Notes under the pieces: model-generated | Told to the model about the DNA's origin: nothing | Databases searched by the model: none | The model's input: only the letters and a program-made list of their open reading frames with translations | Part shown: positions 34,538 to 43,533 of the stretch, one piece after another | Layout: every line of letters begins with the position of its first letter | How positions within the stretch are numbered: position 1 is the first letter of the stretch | Position numbers and translations under genes: made by a program | Assembly (NCBI GenBank): GCA_934716995.1 | Contig: CAKUYO010000003.1 | Location: forward strand, 1-64,000 | Source: an uncultured Bacteroidales bacterium | Lineage (GTDB): Bacteria > Bacteroidota > Bacteroidia > Bacteroidales > Paludibacteraceae | Direction of reading: 5' to 3' | DNA length: 64,000 bases

Positions 34538-36268
34538 ATGAGTATGAAAAAGATCTTCTCCGTAGTGTGTGCAGTATCTGTTTCTGCAGCACTTTTTGCA
34601 GGTGTTACCACCTTGCCCTCGTACCAATCGGCAAATAGATTGGCTACACAATCTGAAAATGTAGTAGAAAAGTCTTTTAATGCACAACGAGCTGCTAAGA
34701 TAACGTATGATAAGCATCTTCAAAATGAAGGCTTGGTTCGGGCAGTGAAGAAAGACACTACAATCAATTTGATAGGTTCTTACAATGCATATTATCCAAG
34801 CGCATTCCAAACTGGTACTCCACTTAATCTGTTTAGTATTTTGCCTGCATATCTTAATGTCCCTTATAGTCCTAAAGGAGTGTTGTTTTTAAGTGATTAT
34901 ACTGAAGGTACATGGACACTAAACAATAAAGAAGTTGCTAAAGATACTGCTTATATAATCGTTCCTACTGGTGAGGAAATCGGTTCATATGAATTACCTG
35001 TCTATCAGAATAATACTGAAAAAATAGGAACCGATACCACGGTAACTTTCTCGGAGTACCAATTTGGGCGTTACTTTACGAAATCATACGAGCAATACGG
35101 TTTTACCAATGGTATATCTATGGCAGAAGGTTGGACTTATATGACTAAATGTCAGATTACCACAGAGGTTGAGTCCTATATTGATTATGAAGGTAAAGTT
35201 CAAGATACGTATGGTAGCAATACGGATTATCCTGCTACGTATGTGTCTAAAACTGATGTTTCTTATTTGTATGGTAGCGGTATGAAAATTCCCTTTGAGA
35301 AAGGAACTGCCTATGTAGATACCATTATTTCGATTGTTGAAAACTCCGATGTAATGGCAATACAGGGAATATCTATGGGAGTATTTGGTTTGAATCAATC
35401 AACCTTGTACTATGAGAAACCGAGAGTGTCTCACGTTCGTTTGACCCTTTACCCTGTAGAAATATCGCAAGATGAGGCGGGTAGGACACAATATAGTATT
35501 GATTATGCACATCCTTATGCAACATCAGTGACAGACTCTACATCGTTCACTCCGATGTCAGCTCAAGGTCAAACTATAGATAGACGTGGTACTATCTATT
35601 TCGGTTTTACGGAAAAAGATTCTGACACCGGTATTGAAGAAAGTACCATTGTAACTGTTGAGGGTGATTTTGCAGTAGTGCTGACAGAATTGAATGATGA
35701 TACTTATGGTAAGAACAACTTTGGTATTATGACTGATGGCGATGTAGAGGATCCGTTGTATGCCAATACATATCTCAAATTATCATTGAATGGTCAAACA
35801 TTTATCAGCCAATTGTGGAATAGTCCTCGCAACTTGTTAATTAACTTTGTTGCAGCGTTCCCTGTAATTACAAATGCACCAGAAGAGGTAGAACTATCTT
35901 TGAAAGGTGAGACAAAAGAGATAACATTGAATACAGATGTTCAGTTTGATTTAATGGATTTTGAATTCAACGATTGGATTGATATTGATGGTGAGAATAT
36001 TACCATTACAGAGGACAACCAAGAGTATTTTAATAACCAAGTGGTTTTGAAGATAACTGTTCCTGCTAATGCTGCTGCACGTGAGGGAAAAATCGTTATC
36101 AATGCGCTGGGTAAAGAGTATCCTATTGCTGTGAAACAGGTAGAGACTACGGCTATTGACAATGTGAAGTTCTTGAATGATGGTAAGACCTACAACCTGC
36201 TGGGTATTGAGGTGGATGAGAACTACAAGGGTGTGGTAATCCGCAACGGCGAGAAATTTATCCAATAA
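34538..36268 (+). CDS. exported protein, last gene of the SusCD operon, with a C-terminal sorting-like end
   Basis: 576 aa. Two in-frame ATGs (34538, 34544) precede a signal peptide (MKKIFSVVCAVSVSAALFAG). The body is beta-rich with many Tyr, Thr and Asp and no family I recognise. A segment at about 440-535 resembles a bacterial Ig-like/BACON strand pattern (VELSLKGETKEITLNTDVQF-like, split). The last 27 residues (KTYNLLGIEVDENYKGVVIR plus NGEKFIQ) resemble the short terminal motif of type IX cargo. The gene is A+T-richer than its neighbours, which may point to separate acquisition. Confidence 0.7.
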   Translation: MSMKKIFSVVCAVSVSAALFAGVTTLPSYQSANRLATQSENVVEKSFNAQRAAKITYDKHLQNEGLVRAVKKDTTINLIGSYNAYYPSAFQTGTPLNLFSILPAYLNVPYSPKGVLFLSDYTEGTWTLNNKEVAKDTAYIIVPTGEEIGSYELPVYQNNTEKIGTDTTVTFSEYQFGRYFTKSYEQYGFTNGISMAEGWTYMTKCQITTEVESYIDYEGKVQDTYGSNTDYPATYVSKTDVSYLYGSGMKIPFEKGTAYVDTIISIVENSDVMAIQGISMGVFGLNQSTLYYEKPRVSHVRLTLYPVEISQDEAGRTQYSIDYAHPYATSVTDSTSFTPMSAQGQTIDRRGTIYFGFTEKDSDTGIEESTIVTVEGDFAVVLTELNDDTYGKNNFGIMTDGDVEDPLYANTYLKLSLNGQTFISQLWNSPRNLLINFVAAFPVITNAPEEVELSLKGETKEITLNTDVQFDLMDFEFNDWIDIDGENITITEDNQEYFNNQVVLKITVPANAAAREGKIVINALGKEYPIAVKQVETTAIDNVKFLNDGKTYNLLGIEVDENYKGVVIRNGEKFIQ

Positions 36269-36326
36269 GATCGGTTCTGAATAGGGAGTGAGCCGTTGTA
36301 TTTGCGGTGCGGCTGACTCTCACAAG

Positions 36327-36368
36327 AAAAGAAAGACTATCCTCTATGCGGAGGGTGGTCTTTCTTTT
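36327..36368 (+). terminator. terminator of the SusCD operon
   Basis: GAAAGACTATCCTC pairs with GAGGGTGGTCTTTC around TATGCG, followed by TTTT. It forms a long stem with two or three G-T pairs. Confidence 0.85.
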
Positions 36369-36370
36369 AT

Positions 36371-36401
36371 TTTGATATATAAGAAAAAAGTCGTACCTTT
36401 G
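36371..36401 (+). promoter_or_regulatory. promoter of tyrS
   Basis: TTTG (36371-36374), 19 nt, TACCTTTG (36394-36401), 30 nt upstream of the start codon. Confidence 0.75.
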
Positions 36402-36431
36402 CGGACTAATCACTATATATAATATGAATCG

Positions 36432-37727
36432 ATGAAGAATTTTGTAGAAGAACTACGATGGAGGGGTATGCTTCAGGACATCATGCCCGGGACTGAGGAA
36501 CAACTCAATAAAGAGGTTACTGCGGCGTATGTGGGGATTGACCCGACGGCAGACAGTCTGCATATCGGGCACCTGTGCGGTATTATGATGCTGCGCCACT
36601 TGCAACGCTGCGGACACAAACCGATCGCCCTTATCGGCGGTGCGACGGGTATGATCGGCGACCCGAGCGGAAAATCGGCAGAGCGCAACCTGCTTGATGA
36701 ACCGACCCTGCGCCACAACCAAGAGTGCATCCAACGCCAGTTGGAGAAATTCCTTGATTTCCATTCTACGGCACCCAATGCGGCAGAACTGGTGAACAAC
36801 TACGACTGGATGAAGGATTACACGTTCCTTGATTTTGCACGCAACGTGGGCAAACTCATTACGGTGAACTATATGATGGCGAAAGACTCGGTGAAGAAAC
36901 GCTTCAACGGCGAGTTCTCGCAGGGTATGTCGTTCACAGAGTTTACCTACCAACTCCTGCAAGGCTACGACTACGTATATCTCAACAAGCACAAGGGCTG
37001 CAAACTGCAGATGGGCGGCAGCGACCAATGGGGCAACATCACCACCGGTACCGAACTCATCAAGAAGATGGGCGGCGGCGAGGCATACGCCCTCACTTGT
37101 CCTCTGATTACCAAAGCCGACGGCGGTAAGTTCGGCAAGACCGAAAGCGGTAATATCTGGCTTGACCGCCGCTACACTTCGCCGTATAAGTTCTATCAGT
37201 TCTGGCTGAATGTGGGCGACGAAGATGCGAAACGCTATATCAAAATCTTTACTTCGCTTGAAAAAGAGGAGATTGACGCCCTTATTGCCGAGCACGAGCA
37301 GGCACCGCACCTGCGCACGTTGCAGAAACGTCTGGCGAAAGAGGTAACGATAATGGTGCATAGCGAGGAGGACTATAATGCCGCTGTAGAGGCAAGCAAT
37401 ATCCTCTTTGGCAACGCCACGGCAGAGGCTCTGCACAAGTTGGACGAAGAGACTTTTCTGCAGGTGTTTGACGGGGTAACGCAGTTTGAGGTGAGCCGCG
37501 ACGAATTGGCTGTGGGTATTGCACCGCTGGATCTGCTGGCAGAGAAAACCGCTATATTCCCCAGCAAGGGCGAGGCACGCAAGATGATACAGGCAAACGG
37601 TTTCTCGATGAACAAAGAGAAACTGACCGACCCGCAAACGCCCATCACCACTGCGGCGTTGCTCAACGACAAGTATATCGTGTTCCAAAAAGGCAAGAAA
37701 AACTACTATATGGTAGTGGCAAAATAG
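36432..37727 (+). CDS. tyrS: tyrosyl-tRNA synthetase
   Basis: 431-aa class I synthetase that charges tRNA-Tyr. The HIGH motif (44-47) is in DSLHIGHLCG. The Tyr-binding region has YQLLQGYDYVYLN and GGSDQWGNITTG. The KMSKS-equivalent loop is KFGKTESG (about 233). The C-terminus has an S4-like RNA-binding module (FPSKGEARKMIQANGFSMN). Length is typical. It is monocistronic between two terminators. Confidence 0.96.
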   Translation: MKNFVEELRWRGMLQDIMPGTEEQLNKEVTAAYVGIDPTADSLHIGHLCGIMMLRHLQRCGHKPIALIGGATGMIGDPSGKSAERNLLDEPTLRHNQECIQRQLEKFLDFHSTAPNAAELVNNYDWMKDYTFLDFARNVGKLITVNYMMAKDSVKKRFNGEFSQGMSFTEFTYQLLQGYDYVYLNKHKGCKLQMGGSDQWGNITTGTELIKKMGGGEAYALTCPLITKADGGKFGKTESGNIWLDRRYTSPYKFYQFWLNVGDEDAKRYIKIFTSLEKEEIDALIAEHEQAPHLRTLQKRLAKEVTIMVHSEEDYNAAVEASNILFGNATAEALHKLDEETFLQVFDGVTQFEVSRDELAVGIAPLDLLAEKTAIFPSKGEARKMIQANGFSMNKEKLTDPQTPITTAALLNDKYIVFQKGKKNYYMVVAK

Positions 37728-37812
37728 TGTTTATGGAACGTTAATTATCGTGTAATTAGACGTTAATTATGTTTTAGGAACATATAATTAACCATTAAAT
37801 TCTGAGTATAAG

Positions 37813-37846
37813 GAGGCTGTCTGACAAGTGCAGGCAGTCTCTTTTT
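37813..37846 (+). terminator. terminator of tyrS
   Basis: GAGGCTG and CAGTCTC arms around a 16-nt loop, followed by TTTTTT. Confidence 0.75.
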
Positions 37847-37859
37847 TGTATATACTATC

Positions 37860-38062
37860 TCTGTATCTTTATGCTATCGGGTGTATGTGATTCGTATGTG
37901 ATTGGTATGTGATTAAGCGGTTTTTGATTGGTTTATAGTGAGTTATGTGTATGTTTTTTTGCTTGGCGGATATAACTGTCTCACAAGCAGTGGATTACAC
38001 AAACAAGAGGCTGTCCGACTTACTTGTTAGACAGTCTCTTGTTGTTGTGTAGGTGAATACGT
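37860..38062. other. gene-free spacer between tyrS and trmD
   Basis: Holds tandem TATGTGATT(C/G)G words at 37884-37915 and a second GAGGCTGTC-type hairpin at 38004-38041, which probably serves trmD on the minus strand. Nothing else is recognised. Confidence 0.55.
38004..38041. terminator. hairpin downstream of trmD
   Basis: CAAGAGGCTGTC (38004-38015) pairs with GACAGTCTCTTG (38030-38041), with one G-T pair. On the minus strand a TTGTTTGTG tail follows. Confidence 0.7.
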
Positions 38063-38743
38063 TTATTCTTCGTCCAAGAGGTCGGGACGGCGTTCGCGGG
38101 TATGGCGGAGGGCTTCCTCGTAAAGCCAGTCCTCTATCTTCGCCTGGTTGCCCGAGAGAAGGATATCGGGGACACGCCAGCCTTTGTATTCCGCGGGGCG
38201 GGTATAGACACCCGGTTCAAGCAGACCGTCCTGGAAAGAGTCGTTGAGCGCACTCTCCACGTCGCCGAGCGCACCAGGCAAGAGACGTACAATGGCATCG
38301 GTCATGATAGCGGCAGGCATCTCGCCGCCCGTCAGGACAAAATCACCGATGGTATATTCTTTGGTAATCAGGTGGTCGCGTACACGCTGATCGACCCCCT
38401 TGTAATGCCCGCAGAGAATGATGATATTCTCTTTGAGCGAGAGTTTGTTCGCCTCCTGCTGCGTAAAACGTTCGCCGTCGGGGGCGGTGAAGATAATCTC
38501 GTCGTAGTGGCGCTCAGAGGTCAGTTTGGTGATGATACGGTCGATGGGTTCAATCTGCAGCACCATACCCGCCCCGAAACCGAAAGCGTAGTCGTCAATT
38601 TTGCGGTGTTTGTCGAGCGTATAATCGCGCAGGTTGTGTACGTATATTTCCGCCAGACCTTTGTCTTTGGCACGCTGTACAATGGAGTGGTTGAGCGGGG
38701 ACTCCAACAACTCGGGGCAAGCGGATATGATGTCGATACGCAT
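38063..38743 (-). CDS. trmD: tRNA (guanine37-N1)-methyltransferase
   Basis: 226-aa trefoil-knot methyltransferase acting on G37 of tRNAs. It begins MRIDIISACPELLESPLNHS. The cofactor-binding knot is LTGGEMPAAIMTDAIVRLLPG, with preceding IILCGHYKGVDQRV and following LLSGNQAKIEDW, all hallmarks of TrmD. The usual partners rimM, rpsP and rplS are not adjacent, which is common in Bacteroidota. Confidence 0.95.
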   Translation of the reverse strand: MRIDIISACPELLESPLNHSIVQRAKDKGLAEIYVHNLRDYTLDKHRKIDDYAFGFGAGMVLQIEPIDRIITKLTSERHYDEIIFTAPDGERFTQQEANKLSLKENIIILCGHYKGVDQRVRDHLITKEYTIGDFVLTGGEMPAAIMTDAIVRLLPGALGDVESALNDSFQDGLLEPGVYTRPAEYKGWRVPDILLSGNQAKIEDWLYEEALRHTRERRPDLLDEE

Positions 38744-38747
38744 AGGA

Positions 38748-38853
38748 TAATTAGGAATTAGGAATTAGGAATTATGAATTAAATGCAAAGTTGGTGCCTT
38801 CTGAATAATCTAACCACCTTGTTCTTAATTCATCATTCATAATTCATCATTAT
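38748..38853. repeat. inverted A+T-rich repeats between yidD and trmD
   Basis: TTAGGAATTAGGAATTATGAATT words (38751-38782) face AATTCATCATTCATAATTC words (38826-38852) across about 45 bp. Confidence 0.65.
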
Positions 38854-39075
38854 TTATGGTACTGGGTCGTAGCCTGAGCCGCCCCACGGGTTGCAACGCA
38901 GGATGCGCTTGATGCCGAGCCATGTACCCTTGAAGATACCGTACTTCATAACCGCCTCGACCATATACTGGCTGCACGTGGGCGTATAGCGGCATGACGG
39001 CGGTGTCAGCGGCGAAATACAATAGTGGTAGAAATAGACCGGCAGCAGGAATATCTTACGAAGGAAACGCTTCAT
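38854..39075 (-). CDS. yidD: membrane protein insertion efficiency factor YidD
   Basis: 73-aa haemolytic-like small protein. It shows the invariant pattern FYHYCISPLTPPSCRYTPTC followed by SQYMVEAV, and KGTWLGIKRILRCNPWGGSGYDPVP. It supports YidC-mediated membrane insertion. It lies 18 nt downstream of rnpA, as in most bacteria. Confidence 0.94.
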   Translation of the reverse strand: MKRFLRKIFLLPVYFYHYCISPLTPPSCRYTPTCSQYMVEAVMKYGIFKGTWLGIKRILRCNPWGGSGYDPVP

Positions 39076-39093
39076 CTAATTATGAATGAAGAA

Positions 39094-39480
39094 TTATGAA
39101 TGAATACCCAGATTGTCCTGCGGGGCGGTCGGTTCAGTTGCGGCAAGTTTTTTGAGGGCTTTGCGCATGGCTTTTTCGATGACGGCATAGTCCTGCTGCC
39201 GGCGGTCCATATAGTTGACGGCTATTTGGTAGTGCCGGTCGCCCAAGAGATGTTTCTGCAAGCGGTAGGCTTCCCGCATCCGGCGGCGCAGGCGGTTACG
39301 GTCCACGGCGTGTTTGAAAAGCGACTTAGGTGCCCAAATGAGAACCTCGGTGGTTCCGTCCACAGAGGGCAGGTACGTAATGCGCAAGGGCCAAACGACA
39401 AAGCGTTTGCCCTCGGCATACAACTGCTTGATACGCAACTGCCCGCAGAGTTTCTCGTTCTTGGGAAAGTCTCTATTCAT
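39094..39480 (-). CDS. rnpA: ribonuclease P protein component
   Basis: 128-aa basic protein that joins the catalytic RNA to mature tRNA 5' ends. The signature is HAVDRNRLRRRMREAYRLQK (about 74-93), the RNR motif of RnpA. The start FPKNEKLCGQLRIKQLY matches the family. rpmH is not upstream; in this lineage rnpA follows hemD. Confidence 0.93.
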   Translation of the reverse strand: MNRDFPKNEKLCGQLRIKQLYAEGKRFVVWPLRITYLPSVDGTTEVLIWAPKSLFKHAVDRNRLRRRMREAYRLQKHLLGDRHYQIAVNYMDRRQQDYAVIEKAMRKALKKLAATEPTAPQDNLGIHS

Positions 39481-39580
39481 TTTATGGGAGCGTTTTTACG
39501 GGAATGTTAATGATCGTGTAATTAATCGTTAATTTTTTGGGAGAACATTAATTATCCATCAATGGATTTCGATATATTTT

Positions 39581-40321
39581 TTAGCCGTTATGTTTCTCCA
39601 AGTAGTCCTCAATAGCGGCGGTAAGCGACTGGAACTCGGGTGACGGCACACGTATGTCGGCGTGCATACCGAGTTCCTCCAGTGCTTGTGCGGTATTGGC
39701 ACCGAAAGCCGCAATGACGGTATTTCCCTGTTCGAAATCGGGGAAATTCTCCCGAATGGACTTTGCTCCGGCAGGTGTGAAGAGGGCAATCATATCGTAA
39801 TCAAACGGGTCTTCGCCCCATTGGGTAGAGACGGTACGATACATGATAGCGGGTTTCACCTCGATATTGTTCTTGGCAAACATATCGAGTTGGTTCTGGT
39901 TGTGGATATCCGAAAGCACCATCAGGTATTTCTCGTTAGGACGGCGGTGCATAGCGGGGAGCAGATCCTCGAAACGGTTGTTCTCGCTGAAAAAGACTTT
40001 GCGCTTGCGGTATTGGATAAACTTCTGCAGATAGTTGCCCACCGCCTCGGAGATACAATAGTAGTGCATCGTGTCGGGTACGGTGAGACGCATCTCTTCG
40101 CAGAGACGGAAATAATGTTCGATACCAAGGCGCGAATTGAGGATAACGGCGGTATAATCCAGCGGATTGATGTGCTGCTGGCGGAACTCGCGTGCGCTGA
40201 GTCCCTCCACGTGGATGAGTTGGCGGAAATCGAACTGCACGCCGAACTGCTCCTCCATATCGGTGTATGGGTTGCGCTCCGTGGCAGGGCGGGGTTGTGA
40301 AATAAGAATCTTTCGTATCAT
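39581..40321 (-). CDS. hemD: uroporphyrinogen-III synthase
   Basis: 246 aa, two-domain HemD fold with the typically weak sequence conservation. It begins with ILISQPRP. The second domain has KPAIMYRTVSTQ, MIALFTPAGAKSIRENFPDFEQG and VIAAFGANTAQALEELGMHADIRVPSP (split), which correspond to the F-x-S-x-x-x-V and G-x-x-T-A motifs. The position between DUF4271 and rnpA is the common Bacteroidota arrangement. The partner heme genes are elsewhere. Confidence 0.85.
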   Translation of the reverse strand: MIRKILISQPRPATERNPYTDMEEQFGVQFDFRQLIHVEGLSAREFRQQHINPLDYTAVILNSRLGIEHYFRLCEEMRLTVPDTMHYYCISEAVGNYLQKFIQYRKRKVFFSENNRFEDLLPAMHRRPNEKYLMVLSDIHNQNQLDMFAKNNIEVKPAIMYRTVSTQWGEDPFDYDMIALFTPAGAKSIRENFPDFEQGNTVIAAFGANTAQALEELGMHADIRVPSPEFQSLTAAIEDYLEKHNG

Positions 40322-40334
40322 ATCGTTTTATCTT

Positions 40335-40982
40335 TTAATCAACTATATAGCCCGCTCCGGCAATCAGTACCAGCAAGGGCAGGACTTCGAGGGTAAGGAT
40401 ATACAATACTATATACAGGAGGGAACGTACATCAGTACAGAAAATACGTATCCATTTGATAAGTACCAGCACGATAGCGGCAACCGCCAATGCAAACAAC
40501 GACCATTTGGTAACCACCGCATTATCTATATTGAGCAAGAACAGCAGTGCCACATAGAAGCCGCAACAGATAACCGTCCAAAGGTTGTTGTAGTGGGTGG
40601 AGATGAGGGCAAAACGCTTGCTGATACGGAACGTGTAGTTCACCAGTGCCGCTGCCGCCAACTTCACCGCATCTATCCCCAGCACCCACGCTGCGACCAG
40701 CAGGTAGGTGGTAAAGCGAAAATCTCCCGCCCGATAGGCATACAAATACAATGCCATAGCAAACGTACCGATGCGAAAGATATTCATAATCAGTTCCTCC
40801 AACGGGTTCTGCTGTACATCGCCATACGAACGTTCCACCTTGGCAAAGATTGTGGAAAACGCCTGCAAGACCACGCCCGACTGCACCATCTCCGCCACCA
40901 CCGCACAGAGCAGCAGGAACAGCATCACCCACGCCACCCATGGCGCGGAGACGGGAGACAATATGTGCAAGGCGTAATGCAT
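40335..40982 (-). CDS. DUF4271 integral membrane protein
   Basis: 215 aa with about five or six hydrophobic segments (AWVMLFLLLCAVVAEMV, TTYLLVAAWVLGI, LWTVICCGFYVALLFLL, SLFALAVAAIVLVLI, VLYILTLEVLPLLVLIAGAG). It matches DUF4271, a Bacteroidota family usually found next to hemD. The first residues (MHYALHIL) are encoded by a GTGCATT-type repeat, so the original start may have been lost or may be the Met at residue 19. Function unknown. Confidence 0.8.
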   Translation of the reverse strand: MHYALHILSPVSAPWVAWVMLFLLLCAVVAEMVQSGVVLQAFSTIFAKVERSYGDVQQNPLEELIMNIFRIGTFAMALYLYAYRAGDFRFTTYLLVAAWVLGIDAVKLAAAALVNYTFRISKRFALISTHYNNLWTVICCGFYVALLFLLNIDNAVVTKWSLFALAVAAIVLVLIKWIRIFCTDVRSLLYIVLYILTLEVLPLLVLIAGAGYIVD

Positions 40983-40992
40983 AATGCGTAAT
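40971..40992. repeat. GTGCATT-type repeat forming the start of the DUF4271 gene
   Basis: GGCGTAATGCATAATGCG-like sequence spanning the start codon at 40982 and the preceding stop of the U32 gene. Confidence 0.7.
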
Positions 40993-42281
40993 TATTGCTC
41001 AGCAGGCTCTGTGTCTGTGGGTTTGAGGACGAAGAGTTTGTCGCCGCGATGGAGCGTTTTGTCGGTTTTGAGGGAGAAATAGGCGCCTTTGCGTATTTCG
41101 TCTTCCGGCTCTCCTTTGGCATTGCGCATATCGTGTGCAATGACCTCGTAAGCCCCTGTGGTCTCGCCCGTTACGAGCAGTTCGTCGCCTTCGCAGATAG
41201 CATCGGTAGCCTCGATAAAGAACTCCGCCACACCGATATTCTTAAAGAAATTGGTGCATTTGCCGGCAAACACTTTCTTGCGGGTTGCCCGGCTTCCATA
41301 CGAGTGCGTCCATTCTCCGAGACGCTGCCCCTGGTAGTATCCGTCCCAGAAACCGCGGTTGAACACACGGGCAAGGCGGGTGTTCCAGTCCTCTATACGG
41401 GGCAGGATAAGGGCATCGTCGGCATACTCGCCGCGCTGCCAAGCCTCGACCGCTTCGCGGTAGCACGAGACGACGGTCTGCACATATTCCGCTCCGCGGG
41501 CACGCCCTTCTATTTTCAAAACCCGTACTCCCGCATCCAGCATCTTGTTGAGAAAATGAATGGTTTTCAGGTCTTTGGGCGACATAATATACTGGTTGTC
41601 CACCTCGAGTTCGAGGTCGGACTCTTTGTCCCGCACGATATATCCGCGGCGGCACACCTGCATACACGCCCCGCGGTTGGCACTGTAGCCGAGGTTGTTG
41701 AGGCTCAGATAGCACTTGCCAGACACCGCCATGCAGAGCGCACCATGGCAGAACATCTCGATGCGCAGCAGTTCGCCTTTGGGTCCGCAGATGTGCTGAC
41801 TAATGATGTCGCGATGGATAGACGCCACCTGCTCCATATTCAGTTCGCGTGCGAGTACGACCACGTCGGCAAACTGCGCGTAGAAACGGAGCGCCTCGGT
41901 GTTGGCGATGTTCAGTTGGGTGGAGAGATGTATCTCAACGCCCCGGGAACGTGCGTATTGCATCACGGCAATATCGCTTGCGATGATGGCATCCAAGCCC
42001 GCCGCTTTGGCGTTGTCCACAATGGTGTGCATAAGGGGCAGGTCCTCGGGATACATCACGGTATTGAGCGTGAGGTAGGTCTTCACGCCCGCTTCGCGGC
42101 AGATTGCCACGATCTTGTGCAAGTCGTCGGTGGTAAAATTAGCCGAAGAACGTGCACGCATATTGAGATACTCGATACCGAAATAAACGCTCGTAGCCCC
42201 CGCTTCGATAGCGGCAGCCAGCGACTCCCAGCACCCGACGGGTGCCATAATCTCGATATGTTCGTTGTTTATATTCTGCAC
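40992..42281 (-). CDS. U32-family peptidase-like protein (tRNA/rRNA hydroxylation type)
   Basis: 429 aa. The U32 signature is seen in RIEMFCHGALCMAVSGKCYLS and NRGACMQVCRRGY, with four cysteines that may hold an iron-sulfur cluster. The N-terminal barrel has IEIMAPVGCWESLAAAIEAG (split) and YFGIEYLNMRARS. E. coli relatives (TrhP, RlhA) hydroxylate RNA bases rather than cutting peptides; which applies here is uncertain. The start is GTG at 42281; a stop lies two codons upstream. ATG 42248 is a shorter alternative that would remove eleven residues. Confidence 0.9.
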   Translation of the reverse strand: MQNINNEHIEIMAPVGCWESLAAAIEAGATSVYFGIEYLNMRARSSANFTTDDLHKIVAICREAGVKTYLTLNTVMYPEDLPLMHTIVDNAKAAGLDAIIASDIAVMQYARSRGVEIHLSTQLNIANTEALRFYAQFADVVVLARELNMEQVASIHRDIISQHICGPKGELLRIEMFCHGALCMAVSGKCYLSLNNLGYSANRGACMQVCRRGYIVRDKESDLELEVDNQYIMSPKDLKTIHFLNKMLDAGVRVLKIEGRARGAEYVQTVVSCYREAVEAWQRGEYADDALILPRIEDWNTRLARVFNRGFWDGYYQGQRLGEWTHSYGSRATRKKVFAGKCTNFFKNIGVAEFFIEATDAICEGDELLVTGETTGAYEVIAHDMRNAKGEPEDEIRKGAYFSLKTDKTLHRGDKLFVLKPTDTEPAEQ

Positions 42282-42434
42282 TGTATTTTATAGTTTATTT
42301 ATCTTTGCAAGGGTTGCTCAAACCCTGCCTATCCTATGCGCATCCTATGCTCATCCTCCTTACTTTTTAATTATGAATTAAGAATGGCTGAATTATGAAT
42401 TATTAACAAAATAAAGGTTCTAAATGTTAATGAC

Positions 42435-42469
42435 ACATTACGCATTGTGCATTGTGCATTGTGCATTGA
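42435..42469. repeat. GTGCATT array at the end of asd
   Basis: About five units of GTGCATT on the plus strand. On the minus strand it supplies the last ten residues of Asd (NAQCTMHNA) and the stop codon at 42438. Confidence 0.85.
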
Positions 42470-43457
42470 TAAGGTATTCCGCTATTTGGACGGCATTGAG
42501 GGCGGCACCTTTGCGGATCTGGTCGCTTACGCACCAGAAACTCAGTCCGTTATCGTCGGCGATGTCTTTGCGGACACGCCCGACAAAAACCTCGTCGCGC
42601 CCGCTGAGGAACAGTGGCATAGGGTATTCTTTTTCGGCGGGGTTGTCCATCAGTATGCAGCCCGGGGCTGCCGCAAAAGCCGCTTTGGCTTGCTCTACGG
42701 ACAGGGGTTGCTCGGTCTCGACCCATACGCTCTCGGAGTGGGCGCGGAGCGACGGCACACGGACGCACGTGGCGGACACACAGATATCGGAGTGCATGAT
42801 CTTGCGCGTCTCGTTGTACATCTTCATCTCCTCCTTGGTGTAGCCGTTGTCGGTGAAGACATCTATCTGCGGAATGACGTTGTAGGCGAGTTGGTAGGGG
42901 AAACGCTCCACAGAGGGCGTCTCGCCGTGGACAATCTGCCGGTACTGGTTCTCCAGTTCGCGCATGGCTTGCGCCCCCGCACCGCTGGCAGCCTGGTAGG
43001 TAGAGACATGTACGCGGCGTATATGACTCATGTTTTCAATGGCTTGCAGCGCAACCACCATTTGGATGGTGGTGCAGTTGGGGTTGGCGATGATGTTGCG
43101 CGGGCGCACCAACGCATCGGCGGCATTCACCTCGGGAACCACCAAAGGTACGTCCTCGTCCATACGGAATGCCGAGGAGTTGTCGATGAGGATTGCCCCA
43201 TAACGGGTGATGTCGGCGGCATACTCGCGCGAGACGGAGGCACCTGCGGAAGCAAAGGCAATATCCACCCCGCGGAAAGCGTCGCCGTGCTCCAATAGTT
43301 GCACTTTGCAGGGTTTCCCCGAGAAAACATATTCGGTTCCTGCACTGCGCGGGGAACCGAATAACCGGAGTTCGGTAATAGGAAAGTGGCGCTCAGCAAG
43401 CACTTTGAGCAATTCTTGTCCGACGGCGCCCGAGGCACCAACAATCGCAACGACCAT
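42438..43457 (-). CDS. asd: aspartate-semialdehyde dehydrogenase
   Basis: 339 aa. The NADP site is VAIVGASGAVGQELL (3-17), the catalytic cysteine is in IIANPNCTTIQM (about 127) and the active-site histidine region is RVPSLRAHSESVWVE. The enzyme makes the branch-point aldehyde for lysine/diaminopimelate, threonine and methionine, linking it to murE here. The natural C-terminus (IAEYLI) is extended by repeat-encoded NAQCTMHNA. It follows the winged-helix gene after a hairpin. Confidence 0.95.
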   Translation of the reverse strand: MVVAIVGASGAVGQELLKVLAERHFPITELRLFGSPRSAGTEYVFSGKPCKVQLLEHGDAFRGVDIAFASAGASVSREYAADITRYGAILIDNSSAFRMDEDVPLVVPEVNAADALVRPRNIIANPNCTTIQMVVALQAIENMSHIRRVHVSTYQAASGAGAQAMRELENQYRQIVHGETPSVERFPYQLAYNVIPQIDVFTDNGYTKEEMKMYNETRKIMHSDICVSATCVRVPSLRAHSESVWVETEQPLSVEQAKAAFAAAPGCILMDNPAEKEYPMPLFLSGRDEVFVGRVRKDIADDNGLSFWCVSDQIRKGAALNAVQIAEYLINAQCTMHNA

Positions 43458-43479
43458 TTGTTCTGTGAATTAAGAATAA

Positions 43480-43521
43480 AGGACAAAGAACAAAGGACAC
43501 ATTGCCCTTATTCTTTGTCCT
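43480..43521. terminator. hairpin between the winged-helix gene and asd
   Basis: AGGACAAAGAA (43480-43490) pairs with TTCTTTGTCCT (43511-43521). There is no strong T-run, so it may instead be part of the AGGACAAAG repeat. Confidence 0.5.
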
Positions 43522-43533
43522 GAAATTATTCAA

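Noticed and set aside
36453..37688. 411-codon open frame antisense to tyrS
   Set aside because: tyrS has all class I synthetase motifs. The antisense product has no recognisable family or start signals.
39581..40321. Frameshifted or fused gene at hemD
   Set aside because: Low similarity is normal for uroporphyrinogen-III synthase, and the size and two-domain pattern fit.
42435..42469. CRISPR-like array from GTGCATT units
   Set aside because: Units are 7 nt with no spacers, and no cas genes are present.
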